Shown piece after piece: positions 45,241-56,729 of a stretch of DNA of 64,000 nt. Each line of letters opens with the position of its first letter. Positions within the stretch are counted from its first letter, which is position 1. The stretch comes from Aspidiotus rigidus (taxonomy: Eukaryota > Arthropoda > Insecta > Hemiptera > Diaspididae): NCBI GenBank assembly GCA_035079385.1, contig JAVHKY010000052.1:3224001-3288000 (forward strand). The letters are read 5' to 3'. Position numbers and translations under genes: made by a program. Under the pieces are notes generated by a model, which had not been told where the DNA came from, did not search any database, and saw only the letters and a program-made list of their open reading frames with translations.

Positions 45241-46908
45241 AGAGACAATTTTATTCAGTTTTACCTACAGTATCTACCAGTATCGGTATCTGGAAGGGCG
45301 TTTTTATTCCACTAATTTTCCAAGGTGTGGTGGTTGCCGCGACCAGATCTTTCACCTTAAAAAGTAAACTTCTCTTCAGAGGTTTAGGGGTAGGAAAATG
45401 AAGAAAAAAAAATTGTTTATAGTGTTACGCCAAACAATTGGCCACACAATTATTCTTTGGGTGGTGGCCAATTAGTCAAAATTGCGATTACAAATCTTTG
45501 TGCAGTGTAACTAACAGGACCTCGCAGGTGGTCAGACCTCGAATGTCTAAAAAAGTTATTCTTTTTTGTAATCTGCGGATGATGGCACAGGAAGAGGAAG
45601 AATAGGATATTCAATGCGCTCTTCATTTGGGAGGTTTGTAACTTTCCTTGATAAGGCAAACAAAGTAGGATTTTATCTTTGCCGCGAGTAACATTCTCAA
45701 ACTTATTATAGGACCTTCCACTTTGGTATTTTCTCGGCATTCTTCATCCTGCAATTGAACCTGAGCAATTTTTTCAACAAAAACAGTAAAACTCGTTCAA
45801 GACGTTCCCACATAATACATTTTCCCGCGTAAGATGTTCTTGTTCTCCGGTCCCTTGACATATAAGACTAATGTGAATTTCACGTATAAGACATTCATGA
45901 TCCCGCGTAATACGTTTTGATTCGCTGTGAGCAATTTGCCGCCAACAATTCGCCGAGAGCGGTGCTTAGGTTAGGTGCAAACCACTAAGAAGACATACAC
46001 ATAATCGATATTAATTTATAATTACCTACCAATAATTCGTAATGTGTGACCTTTTTCACTCAACATTTCCGTGTACGCTGACATTTTTGACTAGAAAAAT
46101 AAGTTGCGAAACACTGATGCCTGTAACAATAGCAACACTGAACTGAAAACCTATATGGCTCGCTAACGTAATACACATGATTTGAATTACAGGTCCTTTC
46201 ATGTAAATGACTCACGCTTCACACCCTCAAATGAAATACCAACCGACGTTGACGTACTTCGTATAATATGTAATATTTTGATTATAGAAGCAACTGAAAT
46301 AGCATAGCACGTACATCGCAGGCATCAATTTTGTCTCCGCAAGCACACGGCGCAATTCCGGTATGAATTTTACCTACCTCCGCAAACTCGGGACGCAATT
46401 GCAGTTCGACCCATTCATACCTCCGTCAATTTAGGACGCAATTCCCATATTAATTTTATTGGCTTCCGAGGATGGGACGCAATTCCCATCATGCACCCAA
46501 CAGCAGTACGCAAACATAAATTGACCTACGCAAAAACAACGACCATCATCTGATTTTCCTCCAGACACATTTTTCGATTCGTTTGATACTTTTCTATGAT
46601 CGCGGTGTTTTTGCCTACACGTCAAGTCAATTTAACTTTGTACGGCAGATAATGGAGATCACTGACTTACAAAACCGAACTACTGATAAAAATCTTCGTG
46701 TTTTTTCTCTCTGCTGATTAATTCTTTTGAAATTTGCAAATACCTCATAAAAATTTCGTAGTGTTCTCTTACAGAATAGGGATGGTTGAAATAAATACAG
46801 ATGACGAAAGAAGAATAACTCGTTGACACATTGTCTATTTTTTATACGTCTTTGCAAAAATACATATTGAACAGTGTTGATAAAAGAGAGAAAAAAAAAA
46901 GATTTGGT
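45241..46908. other. Non-coding stretch
   Basis: A 96-codon minus-strand frame (45450-45740) and several shorter ones lack recognisable motifs. Around 45810-45920 the words cgtaatac/cgtaagat recur (ccgcgtaagatgttct, ccgcgtaatacgttttg), an unidentified short repeat. Confidence 0.3.
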
Positions 46909-47418
46909 TCAGCTTTCCATCTGTAATTTCTTAACACCTCTATCCACATCGTCAAGGGATAACTCTTTGAAGTATAATTTCAAGCCTCCTGTGAAACCTT
47001 CTAGGCCAGCTGATGCATTTTCATGGAATAAAATTGTCATAAATGTTGTGAGAATACTTCTTAAAATTTTGCTGGTTGACTCTTGGTCTGTGGCCACGAT
47101 ATCAGCTAGCTTGCACGCATTTTGTAAAAATTTCAAACCGCTTTCATCGCATAATACGGATACAATTCCTTCAATGATACGATATATATTTTTTCCACCT
47201 CCTTCGTTTGTCAGTAATTGTCGAGCATTTGTCAAAACTTGACTGATAACGGCTGTTGATGTTCCATCGGTTAGGAGAATTCGGGTGTGTCGAAGAAGAT
47301 TTGATATTGTATTTTCCGCCGTGGTATTCGGTAATTTCAAATTAAATGGATAAATAAGAGGGTTAAAATATAGAGCAATTGCATCTGAATTTGAACTCGT
47401 TTCAGATATTTCCTGGGC
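46909..47418 (-). CDS. Terminal exon of an unrecognised, mostly helical protein
   Basis: A minus-strand exon begins after a good acceptor (TATTTTTTTACAG at 47419-47431) and runs 169 codons in phase 0 to a stop at 46909. It starts 'AQEISETSSNSDAIALYFNP' and contains helical blocks 'NTISNLLRHTRILL', 'VISQVLTNARQLL', 'YRIIEGIVSVLCDESGLKF', 'CKLADIVATDQESTSKIL'. There is no membrane segment and no domain I know. The nearest upstream minus-strand gene is the Gln/Asn-rich secreted protein at 52.1-53.9 kb. Its last visible donor has phase 1, so a direct join would stop at once, and at least one more exon would be needed between them. It may be a separate gene. Confidence 0.6.
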   Translation of the reverse strand, partial: AQEISETSSNSDAIALYFNPLIYPFNLKLPNTTAENTISNLLRHTRILLTDGTSTAVISQVLTNARQLLTNEGGGKNIYRIIEGIVSVLCDESGLKFLQNACKLADIVATDQESTSKILRSILTTFMTILFHENASAGLEGFTGGLKLYFKELSLDDVDRGVKKLQMES

Positions 47419-48259
47419 CTGTAAAAAAATATTATGTGTTTCAGTGATAAGTACGTAACATTTGTTCTCTTCACTTCTTACCAATTCTCAAAAATTGATT
47501 ATTATAGAACACGAGGAAATTTTAATACAGTCCATTAGTAAATGTCACAATCGAATAAATATAAAACCAAAGAAAGAAAAAAAAAGAAGCTTCAAATACT
47601 CTTTGTAGTATTTCGTTTTATTCTCAGTCCTGCGAGTTACCTATTATACTTTTTCGTTTGTTTGAATAAGTCTAAGATACGATAGAATATTACTTGTATT
47701 AATATATAGACTGTGGGCCCAAATAGAACAAAAAATAACATTATTACTCAAACTTCATATCATACAAAAACGAATTCGCGAGAATATCTTTAAAATTTAT
47801 TCAAAGTAGAAGAGACGTCACCATAGGTACCCAAAGAACATTAAAGCAATACGCGTTTCTAAAAGAAATAATAATACTTAAATTCCAATCCATACATTTG
47901 TTTTCAGAATCAGCATGTTTTTAAAATCATTTCGGCATAGTGAAAAAAAAAAAAAAAAAAAAAAAGAATTAAAAGAATGAAAAATTACACGTTAATAATC
48001 GACTACTGCTGAAAAACACGTCAGAGACGGTAAACATTGTATTTTATATGATATATAGTTCTAAATTGTAATGAATTTAAACGTGTTTAAAGAGGAATAC
48101 TTATTGTGCAATTTGTGATTAATTTTCTTCTTTTTCCATCATATTATTTCATAGAAATTTTTTCCCTAGATCTTAGAAATTTTTTTTGAGTTTCAATTAA
48201 GTTTTTCTAACAGTGGAGATTGTTTATAAGGTGGACAAAATTTTCCTGCATTTAACTTT
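47419..48259. other. Non-coding, intron-like
   Basis: AT-rich, with an A-run of about 22 at 47941-47964. No gene recognised. Confidence 0.35.
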
Positions 48260-48435
48260 CCCGTTGTGCAAAATCCTGTCACAGTTGGGAACAGAGGAAA
48301 CTTATGACGCCTGTGACGGTAGTTTGTAACGACAATCAGCCATTTAAAGAGCACAGTGATCCTTCTTGCGACCCAACTGTGACGCCAATGTGCGCCGTCA
48401 CAATCCTATCACGGGACGGCATTTTGTGTAACGGG
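48260..48435. repeat. Probable MITE (176 bp) with CCCGTT...AACGGG ends
   Basis: Left CCCGTTGTGCAAAATCCTGT and right, read inward, CCCGTTACACAAAATGCCGT form imperfect terminal inverted repeats. TGTGAC words recur inside. The target duplication is unclear. Confidence 0.5.
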
Positions 48436-48764
48436 ATTTGCTGCACGTAGGCGGCGAGAGGGTGGTTTCATTAACTGCGCAAGGGAAACTTCAACTCTAC
48501 CTCAAGACTATTACTTACTTTTTTATCCTTTAACCATCTTCTTTTTTTCTTTTCTCTGTTCAGATGTGTGAGAGTATTTTCAGAGAAGTTGATAATAGAC
48601 AGTACAGTCTTTGTAGTTTGTATACCGTAGTGACTAGTATACCGTACTTTTAATTAAGTTACAGCGAAGAATATTGAATCATCTACCAGCTTTACCATAG
48701 AAAAATTATTTAAACATGGCTCATTTGGTAATACTGATAGGTTAGGTATACAGACAATGGGAGC

Positions 48765-49860
48765 ATAGCAAGGTAGGCACGAATCATAAAATACGAATCA
48801 AATCACAAATCATATTATGATTCATAACACACATGAGCAAATTTCAAACTTTTGGAATGAACATGAACTATAGAAGGTATTTCTAGAAGTATTTTCAACG
48901 CTGGGCACCATGCATTTACCGTTTTTTGATATCACCTTTTATTATTGTACCTACAATATATTTAGGCCTATGTTTAGTTACCGCGGATTACTGCGATGCG
49001 TAACGTACCTTATTGAGCTACAAAATTTCAACGTGCGAGAGGGTACACTTGTCTGTCGTGATGAAGCGCGGGAATTAAACATGAGTATTGCACATTAATG
49101 ATTGGTAATATCAAAAAACAGTGAAATGAGTGGTACTCAGTGTCGAAAATACGTCTAGAAATATCTTCTGTAGTTCATGTTCATTCGCGAATGAAGGCAA
49201 AGGAGGCGTCCTCTAGATTTACCATGGCGGCTATTTGAGGAAGCTTATACCTAACAAAAGTGATGAAAGGAAAAAAGTCATCCAAAAAATCGAAAATTAC
49301 ATTTAGGTATCTGAAAGAAGATTGAAAGGGCAACAAGTTTTGTTCTCTGCATTTTTCATGAAAAACAATCTGAAATGGTGAAATTACAATTTTATTAATA
49401 ATTAGTATGTTGTGTAATTGTAGAAAACACCATGATCACTTTTTTCGCAGAACGAGTAGCGCAAAGGACTTTTATCCGCGAATTCCAAAAGTTTGAAATT
49501 TGTTCGTGTGTGATATTGATTTGTGATTCGGATCACAAATCTCGTTCAGAAAAAGATTTGAATCACAAATTACAAATCATTGCTTCAACTTCCATGATTC
49601 CGTGATTCGACAAATCACAATTCACGAACCGTCAAATCATGGCGAATTTTATTTCTATCTTATAGTTTTATAGCCTTTTAGGTTAGCTAAAAGAGTACCG
49701 CCGGTAACTCTAGAAAACAATATCAATGATTAGAAAAAAGGAACTGAAAAAAGCAAAAGATTTGGGAAAGTTAACGAATCAGGAGAAATGATTTGAATCA
49801 CAAATCGCAAAAATTTGATTCGTGATTCGTGCTCGTGGATTGATTCATGCCCATCCCTGG
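48765..49860. repeat. Probable degraded hAT-like element with AATCACAAATC subterminal repeats
   Basis: Near 48778-48830 and 49500-49850 the words gaatcacaaatc and cgaatcaaatc repeat on both strands. The right end reads, inward, CCAGGGATGGGCATGAATCA, a typical hAT terminus. The left end (aggtaggcacgaatcataaa) is diverged. The interior has no transposase. A segment at 49199-49240 (aaaggaggcgtcctctagat) is also found, diverged, at 63359-63400. Confidence 0.45.
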
Positions 49861-50225
49861 AGGGAGATTGCTAAACTGAGCACGCGATCTCGTGTCTGAG
49901 AAACGAACTCGTAGATTTTTTTTCGTTTGTCGTTCGCGTCTAAGTTCGCATTGTTTAAAAGGCAGTGGTTCCTTGTTTGTATCAATTGGGAATTCTTGAA
50001 ATAGGAATATTTTTACGGGATATTCCTTGAAAAAATAACCAGGAATGAAAATATTTTTGGACTTGTAATATTTTTCGAGTTGGAATTCATGGACTCGAAA
50101 TATTTTTCAAATTACAATCCTCGGACTTTTTGGAGCAATACTTCAAAAAATATTCTATGCCGCAAGTGAATTTGATTAAATCTCGAATCGATACGTTGTT
50201 CTAATTTATGGTTATTCATATTACA

Positions 50226-50263
50226 CAAGAGGAGTGTACACCTCCGGGTGTACACTCCTCTTG
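50226..50263. repeat. Perfect 17-bp stem hairpin
   Basis: CAAGAGGAGTGTACACC, loop TCCG, GGTGTACACTCCTCTTG. All 17 pairs are perfect with a 4-base loop, unlike its AT-rich surroundings. Confidence 0.85.
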
Positions 50264-52077
50264 ATTAAATCTTGCAAAATGATGAACAAGAAGAACCACA
50301 ATAATAGAATCAAGAAAAAATTTAGTATCTGAACCGACATTTTTCTTAATACCTACATCTTTTCACGAAATATTATTAAAATTTTTTTAATTAGGCCTAC
50401 CTTCAACTATAACTAGGAACTATATAAGATAGGTATGCGCCATTTTGACAAAGTCGTCAAACATTGAATTTCGGTAACTTAAAAAGATTATATCGATGAA
50501 AACAAAAAATTAGTGAATTTCCTTTATTTTTGTAGTTTGTAGGTATTCGATGTTTGATGTTTAAAATTCTCTTAGAATAGGTACCACTGAGATTGCTCCT
50601 CCTTCGACTTTATCAACCTGGTGACGATCCTATTCTCAACACTTGCGCACACCTATCTTATATAGTTCTTTACTATAACCAGTGACGTATCATTTTCTTT
50701 GCAAAGAATCCTGCCCTTACCTCCAAAAATAAAATTACCGTGACGGAAAACTTGATATAATGAAAAAAAAAACAAACAAACAAACAAAATAATATTACTA
50801 TAATAACAAAACAAATTCAAAAATTTTATTTACAAACAGATCCTTCTTAACTATACCAATGTCTCACAGTATTAATTGAGTAATTATACGAATTAGGATT
50901 GTCGGTAGGTATCTACTAAATAGATAAGTAGTTATTGGTTCATCGTTTTTTATTAGCTGAAACAAAAGAAAAATGAATATTTTCATAAAGATATGAACTT
51001 TCTGCAATGAAATAGCCAAAACAATGTTTTTTCGCAACTAATTTGTAAGTACAGTCTACACATCTATATAATAAATACATAGATTTAATTTTAAACTCTA
51101 TTACAATACTCGGCCTTCAGGATGTAGGTATCATTCATTGTTTTCATTTTTAGTTTTCTGCGATTTATATAGACACGCGATGGACTGTAAATTTCGTTCA
51201 AAAATACTGAAGGCAGATTGTTTGTTGAGAGGAGGTTCAATAATTTTTCTTACCCGGCATTAAGATGATGAACTTTTCAAACCGATCCTTACTCCCTTCT
51301 ATGAAAGAAAACGGGCTCGAGGAGACAGATGGCCTTCCTAAATCTACGTTTAGCCAGTCATATTTCTATGTATGTACGGAAGTTAATACAAACTCTTTTG
51401 AAAGATTAAAATTTAAAAGAAAAAACAATTATATTGGCTTAAATTTCTGGAGTGTAGAGATAAGAAATGAGGATTACGGGTCTCGAAATGCCCCTTCTTC
51501 TTACACTAGTATCTTACTGTACACCTCTTCCAATTGGTAATAAAATATTGTAGGTACAAGTAGCCTATATCTCGTAAATATTCAAAAATGATTTCATGGA
51601 AGATATCTTTGGAATACCCAGCAACAAGATCATGAGGATCCCAATTTCAGAATATTATATCAGTGGGTTGCTCAATTCTGGCTACCACAATATCCTACAT
51701 AAAGTGCAACAATAGAGAGCTTGACCAAGAATATGTTTTAAAATGAATAAGAGATTCAAAATAAAAAATATGCTGACGTCCGTTGGAAAAATCGTAGAAG
51801 TAGAACACTTCATTATCTGTTCAAATTCGGTAGATGGTCTAAATCATTATTCTCACGAAAAAACAAAAGAAAAAAGTAGCCTTCCTACCTATCTATTCGG
51901 TATTATTGAAAATCTGAGAGATGATCAAGCCAGAGGTAGGTAGAGAAAAAGTCAAAATATTTTCCCCTTATTCACTCTCATTCCCTTCATACCTACCTAT
52001 TTGATTTTTTACTACCTTGAATATGAGTTCTTTACTGGAGTTAACACGTTTAATAGAAAAAATCCAAAGAAGATCAT
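50264..52077. other. Non-coding stretch, likely intron
   Basis: If the exons at 46.9 kb and 52.1 kb belong to one gene, the missing connecting exon should be within 47.4-52.1 kb. I could not find one. A 91-codon plus-strand frame at 51265-51540 has no known pattern. Confidence 0.3.
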
Positions 52078-53917
52078 TCAATACTCACGTCTACTAAATT
52101 CGTTGTATCCGTTTGGATAGTTATTATTTGATGTCGCTGCTGGTGTCGTCACTGATGTCTGTGGATAGTTGCTATTTAAATTACTATTATTATTATTACT
52201 ATTAGGCAATGTATTTCCTGGTACTGATGACGCCCCAGTTCCTCCCATATTCATGAAAGAACCGACAACATCTGAAACACCACTACCCATTCGAGTCAAT
52301 CCTGCACCAAATCCTGGCGTTCCAGAATTCGTCGTCAATGTAGTTCCACCATTCCCAGTATTTAAAAGAGGGTTGAATGTTTTATCGACTTGATTGACTG
52401 CTTGGTCTAGGAAGTTGGTGCCCATTCTAGTTATTGAATTGACCCCTGGAATATCTCCTAAGAGCCCGTCGACGGCTTTTGATTTTACAGATACTTCATC
52501 TCTCAGTAGGTTCGTTAAAATTCGCCCTTTATATTTGATTAAATCAGCCAAACTTGATGTTGTACTGGTAATTATTGAAGCTAAATCAGTCGGTTGTTGG
52601 AGAGGATGCTTATTATACATACTTCCACCATTTGTACCCGTTATTGTCGTTGTACCTAGACCTCCATTATTGCCTGCTAGTTGAGGCATGTTATTATTGT
52701 ACATTTGTGGGTTGTTCAGTCGGTCTTGAACTTGTGCATTGTAGGACTGAATCACTCTAAATGCTTGAGGGTTTGTAAGAATATTTCGGAAATCGGTCAT
52801 CATCAACACAAAAGCATCTCGAGTTGTTGGATCGTTAAGCAGACTCGTCAACTGTTTCATGATAAACGAGGCGGCTACTTGAGTTTCTGGATTATTGAAT
52901 TGTAAATTATCTTGAGGCAAAATTTGACCCGCAGTTCCAGCTGGACTTTGTGTTCCCGAAGGATTTTGCAGTGTTTGTGCACCCGTTGGGTTCTGTAGTG
53001 TAGCAGATGTCTGTGGTATCGATGGATTAGATTGGATCCCTGTGGTACTTTGCGTCCCCAATTGGCCAGATTGTGTTCCTGGTGTTGAAGCTTGGGCTGC
53101 CAGAGGGTTATTTTGCAGTCCTGTAGTCGAACTTGGTATACTGGAGGGTCCACCTATTCCATTAGGATTTTGGGGATTTTGCCCCACAAATGTGTTTTGC
53201 ATTCCTGGAGATGGTATATTATTCAGAAGAGGTTGTTGTTGTTGTAAATTAGGATATTGAGTGCCTGCACCAAACGGTTGTCCTTGATTGGGGGAGAATT
53301 GATTCGGATTAGGCCCTGTCATAGGCTGTGATATTAGACCTGTAGGTGGAAAATTCATGCCATTATTTGTGAACGTTGGATTTGGTTGAGATTGAAAAGA
53401 CGAAGGTGGAAATGACTGCATGTTATTTTGGTTTGATGGGAACGGTGGTTGTTGATTTTGAGGCGTTTGAAATTGTTGATATTGGGGCATATTAGGCTGC
53501 TGTTGGAATTGTGGATTCATAACTCCTGGTTGTTGTAGCCCTTGAAATGATCCCGGAATCTGTTGCGACTGAAATTGTCCCGGAGTCTGTTGCGGAAATT
53601 GTCCGGGAAATGTCTGAAATTGCAATGACTGAGGATTTTGCGGAATGAATTGTTGTGTCGTCTGAGGCTGGTTTTGGTCCTGCTGGTTATTTTGACGAGG
53701 CTGTAAAATCATAGGTTCCGGAATAGCCATAGAAAATGAGACGCCCGTTTGTTGAGGCTGACATTTTGTTTCCTGTACAAATTTGAGGAAGATTTTTTCA
53801 CCCATTCATTTATTTGAGTTATGAAAATATTTACCGCAATGACAAATTAGAAGTGTGATAGGTACTTACGCGAGAAATGTAGAATAACAAAATTATTTGA
53901 ATGATCAAACTCTGCAT
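52078..53917 (-). CDS. Secreted Gln/Asn/Pro/Gly-rich low-complexity protein
   Basis: Exon 1 (53870-53917) encodes 'MQSLIIQIILLFYISR', a signal peptide, and ends at the donor GTAAGT. Exon 2 starts at 53772 after GTACAG and joins in phase 0 with 'ETKCQPQQTGVSFSMAIPEP'. Residues about 30-210 are Q/P/F/N-rich with loose repeats such as QFPQQTPGQF and FQQQPNMPQ; residues about 215-315 are T/G/N/S-rich. A predicted helical block ('AASFIMKQLTSLLNDPTTRD', 'FRNILTNPQAFRVIQSYNAQ') and a second one ('DLASIITSTTSSLADLIKYK', 'NFLDQAVNQVDKTFNPLL') separate further G/N/T-rich stretches. The frame ends in a stop at 52078, but GTGAGT at 52088 (exon end 52089) is a strong donor, so it may continue. One Cys is seen. 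Such composition suits extracellular matrix, cuticle, silk or saliva proteins, or a prion-like polymer; I cannot choose. An in-frame Met at 53805 lies in the intron and is not the start. Confidence 0.8.
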
Positions 53918-55158
53918 AGCGACTGTTTTGTTTGGAAGGCGACCGACGTTAGAACTGAGCGGTCTACTCTGTTACTTCGACTCGGTCTAAGGAAGTGTAC
54001 AAGTTTTAAATGAATATGAGCTTATACAAAGTAAACAGATCACACGTTGAAAAAAAAAAACAAATTCGTCTCTCCTTGACATATAATGCAAATGAAAACA
54101 GCACTGATGTAACAATTAGATCACTACCGGTACTGTATTCTCTTAATTGTTCTACAAAAATAATTAAAGCGTATTTTCAAAGCTTCGTAAGTATATTTGC
54201 TAGCGCCATTTGGATGATTTATGTTCTCAATAAAAAATTGACGCCGCGCCGTAGATATTCATTTTATTGTCAAATAAGCTAATATCTGCCAGTAGCAGAT
54301 GGTACCGAAAGAAACCTGAATGAAGCAGAAGAAGGAGAAGAACTGATATCTTCGGGTGAAAAACTGAGGCCTATTCATTCATTGTAATTTTCAATGGAGG
54401 TAGTTCATGAGCTTTTGTATCGCATTCGTGTTACGAGATGAAACTTGGACATGAAACTGATAAACGCTCATCACAGCTCCTGCAGGCCTATCGTTTATTT
54501 TTTTCTTTCATTTGTGTCGTTAACAGCAGGTGTAAACGAATTAGTCGCGTGATTATTTTCTTCTTCCAAATGGGCAACAGTTGATCCAAATATTACAAAT
54601 TACACACCGTACATCAATTACGGTGCATTACGTCAGCAAATTAATTTTGCCCTCGAAAATAATTTCGCACATTGTAGCAATGGGCGACAGATTGCACAAA
54701 GTTTGCATTCGCTTTCGTCATAATATTATTTGTGCTTCATTTCTATTATTAATACAAAAGCATGCATTTTAAGAAGCAAAAAACGATTTCTTGTGAAAAA
54801 TACTTACTCTCCCCTCTTCATAAGAGCATAGGTAAAGCAAGCAACTGCCAAAAGTGACCAACACTCGAGGGTAAAAATGATACATATAGAAGATGTTTCC
54901 AAGCCCCTTAAATAGGTTCAATTAGTTCACAACTTTTATTAGTAATTATACTCAGTTTTTGTAATAATCACCGCAAATAGGTCAGCCACAGCCCCTCTCT
55001 CCTCTTTGATCGAAATGTTTTCTAGTCTCTGTAATGAGGTCGCGTCCTCTTTCAAGTCAGCCGGCCATCTTTCGGGATTCGGGTTAAATATTTTTCCAAA
55101 TACCTAAATCAAGTTAAGTTAGGTGGCTGCCTGATCTAAGATTAGATCGGACAAGCAC
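53918..55158. other. Upstream non-coding region
   Basis: Promoter and 5' untranslated sequence of the minus-strand secreted-protein gene should be in the first few hundred bases, but I see no core element I can defend. No other gene recognised. Confidence 0.3.
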
Positions 55159-55311
55159 CAGTGGTGTAGCTGGAAATTTTTTCCGAAGGGAAGCGGTTGA
55201 AGGGAAAGTTGGAGAAAAGAAATGTTACGAAAAATATTTGGATGTGATATTTCATAAGTCACGGGAGAGGAAAAGTCGACCCCTCTAACCCACCCTCTCG
55301 CTATGTCACTG
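55159..55311. mobile_element. Short hAT-like MITE (153 bp)
   Basis: The ends are CAGTGGTGTAGCTGG and, read inward from the right, CAGTGACATAGCGAG. The flanking 8-mers acaagcac and ataagcat match at 6 of 8 bases. CAGTGGYGTAGC ends plus 8-bp flanks fit the hAT superfamily. Confidence 0.6.
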
Positions 55312-55626
55312 ATAAGCATTTAGAGGCTTATGAAAAAAACTATTTTCCTACGCGAGTATCTAGAGAAACATTCTTCCATAAGTGGGTAAGGGAGTTACTA
55401 CGTATTGTAGGCCTGTAGCTTTCGAGTCTTCAGAAAGTGCTCATCGTAAATTAAACGGTTATATCTTAGGAGTCCGTCAAACTGATAGAGAACATGGTCA
55501 TGCTTACACTCGAGTAATATCGTAAGAAGATATTTTCATGATGTACAATATATTACAATCCGTCAGCGATTAATTGGCGATTGACGCAAGGGGTCCGCGT
55601 ATACTATTCGCAACAACAAGTAAATG

Positions 55627-55812
55627 TTATCGGAACTCATAATGAGTGAGTGAGGTGTAAGTAGAGCACTGATATTGAGAAAGGGTTTTCCAATTGTACA
55701 AATCTACTTTATTAGTTGCTTTTACAAGAGTACTTTCGGGTGTTATCCCATCATCAGTTGTGTCGCAGATTTGGCCCTTTTTCAACAAGTAAATGTCCCA
55801 CGCGAACGACAA
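55627..55812 (-). repeat. Solo PLE terminal-repeat fragment
   Basis: It shares about 45 bp (attgtacaaatctactttat, then tagttgcttttacaagagta) with 1507-1552 in the PLE cluster at the window start, and contains the hammerhead fold at 55724-55761. No RT or nuclease coding is attached, so it is a terminal repeat left alone or deposited as a truncated copy. It lies about 900 bp beyond the 3' end of the zinc-finger gene. Confidence 0.6.
55724..55761 (-). ncRNA. Canonical hammerhead ribozyme fold (PLE type)
   Basis: On the minus strand: stem I 5' ACAA (55761-55758), CTGATGA (55757-55751), T, stem II GGG-ATAACA-CCC, GAAA (55737-55734), a two-pair stem III (A-U and G-C closing loop TA), cleavage base C (55728), and stem I 3' TTGT (55727-55724). 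All invariant hammerhead core bases are present and each short stem pairs. This minimal architecture is described for PLE-encoded hammerheads, which often act as dimers because stem III is so short. Self-cleavage is inferred from the fold. Confidence 0.75.
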
Positions 55813-56729
55813 CGCATACCACCAACTAATCGCTCATGTTTTATGACTAATATCCTTCAACAGTATTTCCATTCGTACATTTTCTATATGATTGTAATGC
55901 CTCCTTTTTCATTAAAAAAAAATAATTAAAAAAAAAAAAAATTGAAGGTCTATTCAAAAAGAATAACAGAATGTTACTTATTCGCAATGTTTTTTGCGAA
56001 TAAATTACGTTTTGTGGTTCTTTTTAAATAAACCTTCTATTTTTTGTTGTGTACGTTTGCAACAAAATGGAAGAAGGAATTGATGATTCAATTTCAATAG
56101 GTTGAGCTAATCATTGGTATGTTTCTTCCTCGGGACCTCGGACCTTCGCCATCAACGTGTTTGCTGGCATATGTTTTGACGTCTGTCTTACTAAGTAGTG
56201 CGCAAGAGGGGAGGGGCAGGTATCCTTTCGTTGTCAGCTCATCAAAATCCCTAACATAAAACGGTCCTCCCTCTATAGTAAGAAAGTGTTCCGATCTTAG
56301 GTCCGAGAGTTTGGTGACAGTATACGCACCAAACAGAGAGAATCATTTCCAAGATTTTGATCAAATATACTTCCAGTATTATAATTTGACCATTTTGGTA
56401 CTAAAATACTTTTTGATGGCTTCGTACGGATTCAATTTTGAGATTATTTTTTTCATTCATTGATGTGTTCCGGATTCGTAATTATTGATTCTCTTTACAC
56501 GTAGGCTATTTCTTTTTTTATTCCTGTAAGCTACGAATTAATTATGGAAATGATTTTTCAAGTTTTGAAACTTTTTAATAACGTAAAATTAAATTAATAA
56601 GCGTTGGTTAAATCACGTTGATATCAACGTAGTGACTCGACACAATTATATCACATGAAACTGCATTCGGTCGATAGTTACATAGAACAACAGAAAATCA
56701 GTCAAGATGCCACACGGACAACCTGTAAA
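55813..56729. other. Downstream non-coding region of the zinc-finger gene
   Basis: Contains an A-run at 55914-55941. It should hold the 3' untranslated region of the gene ending at 56730. No other feature recognised. Confidence 0.35.

Noticed and set aside
52169..53260. Plus-strand frames opposite the Gln-rich gene
   Set aside because: Shadows of a low-complexity coding exon; codon bias of Gln/Asn codons leaves the antisense open.
53772..53805. Met at 53805 as the start of the Gln-rich protein
   Set aside because: The residues before 53772 read through a standard acceptor (GTACAG), and the exon at 53870-53917 supplies a signal peptide in the correct phase.
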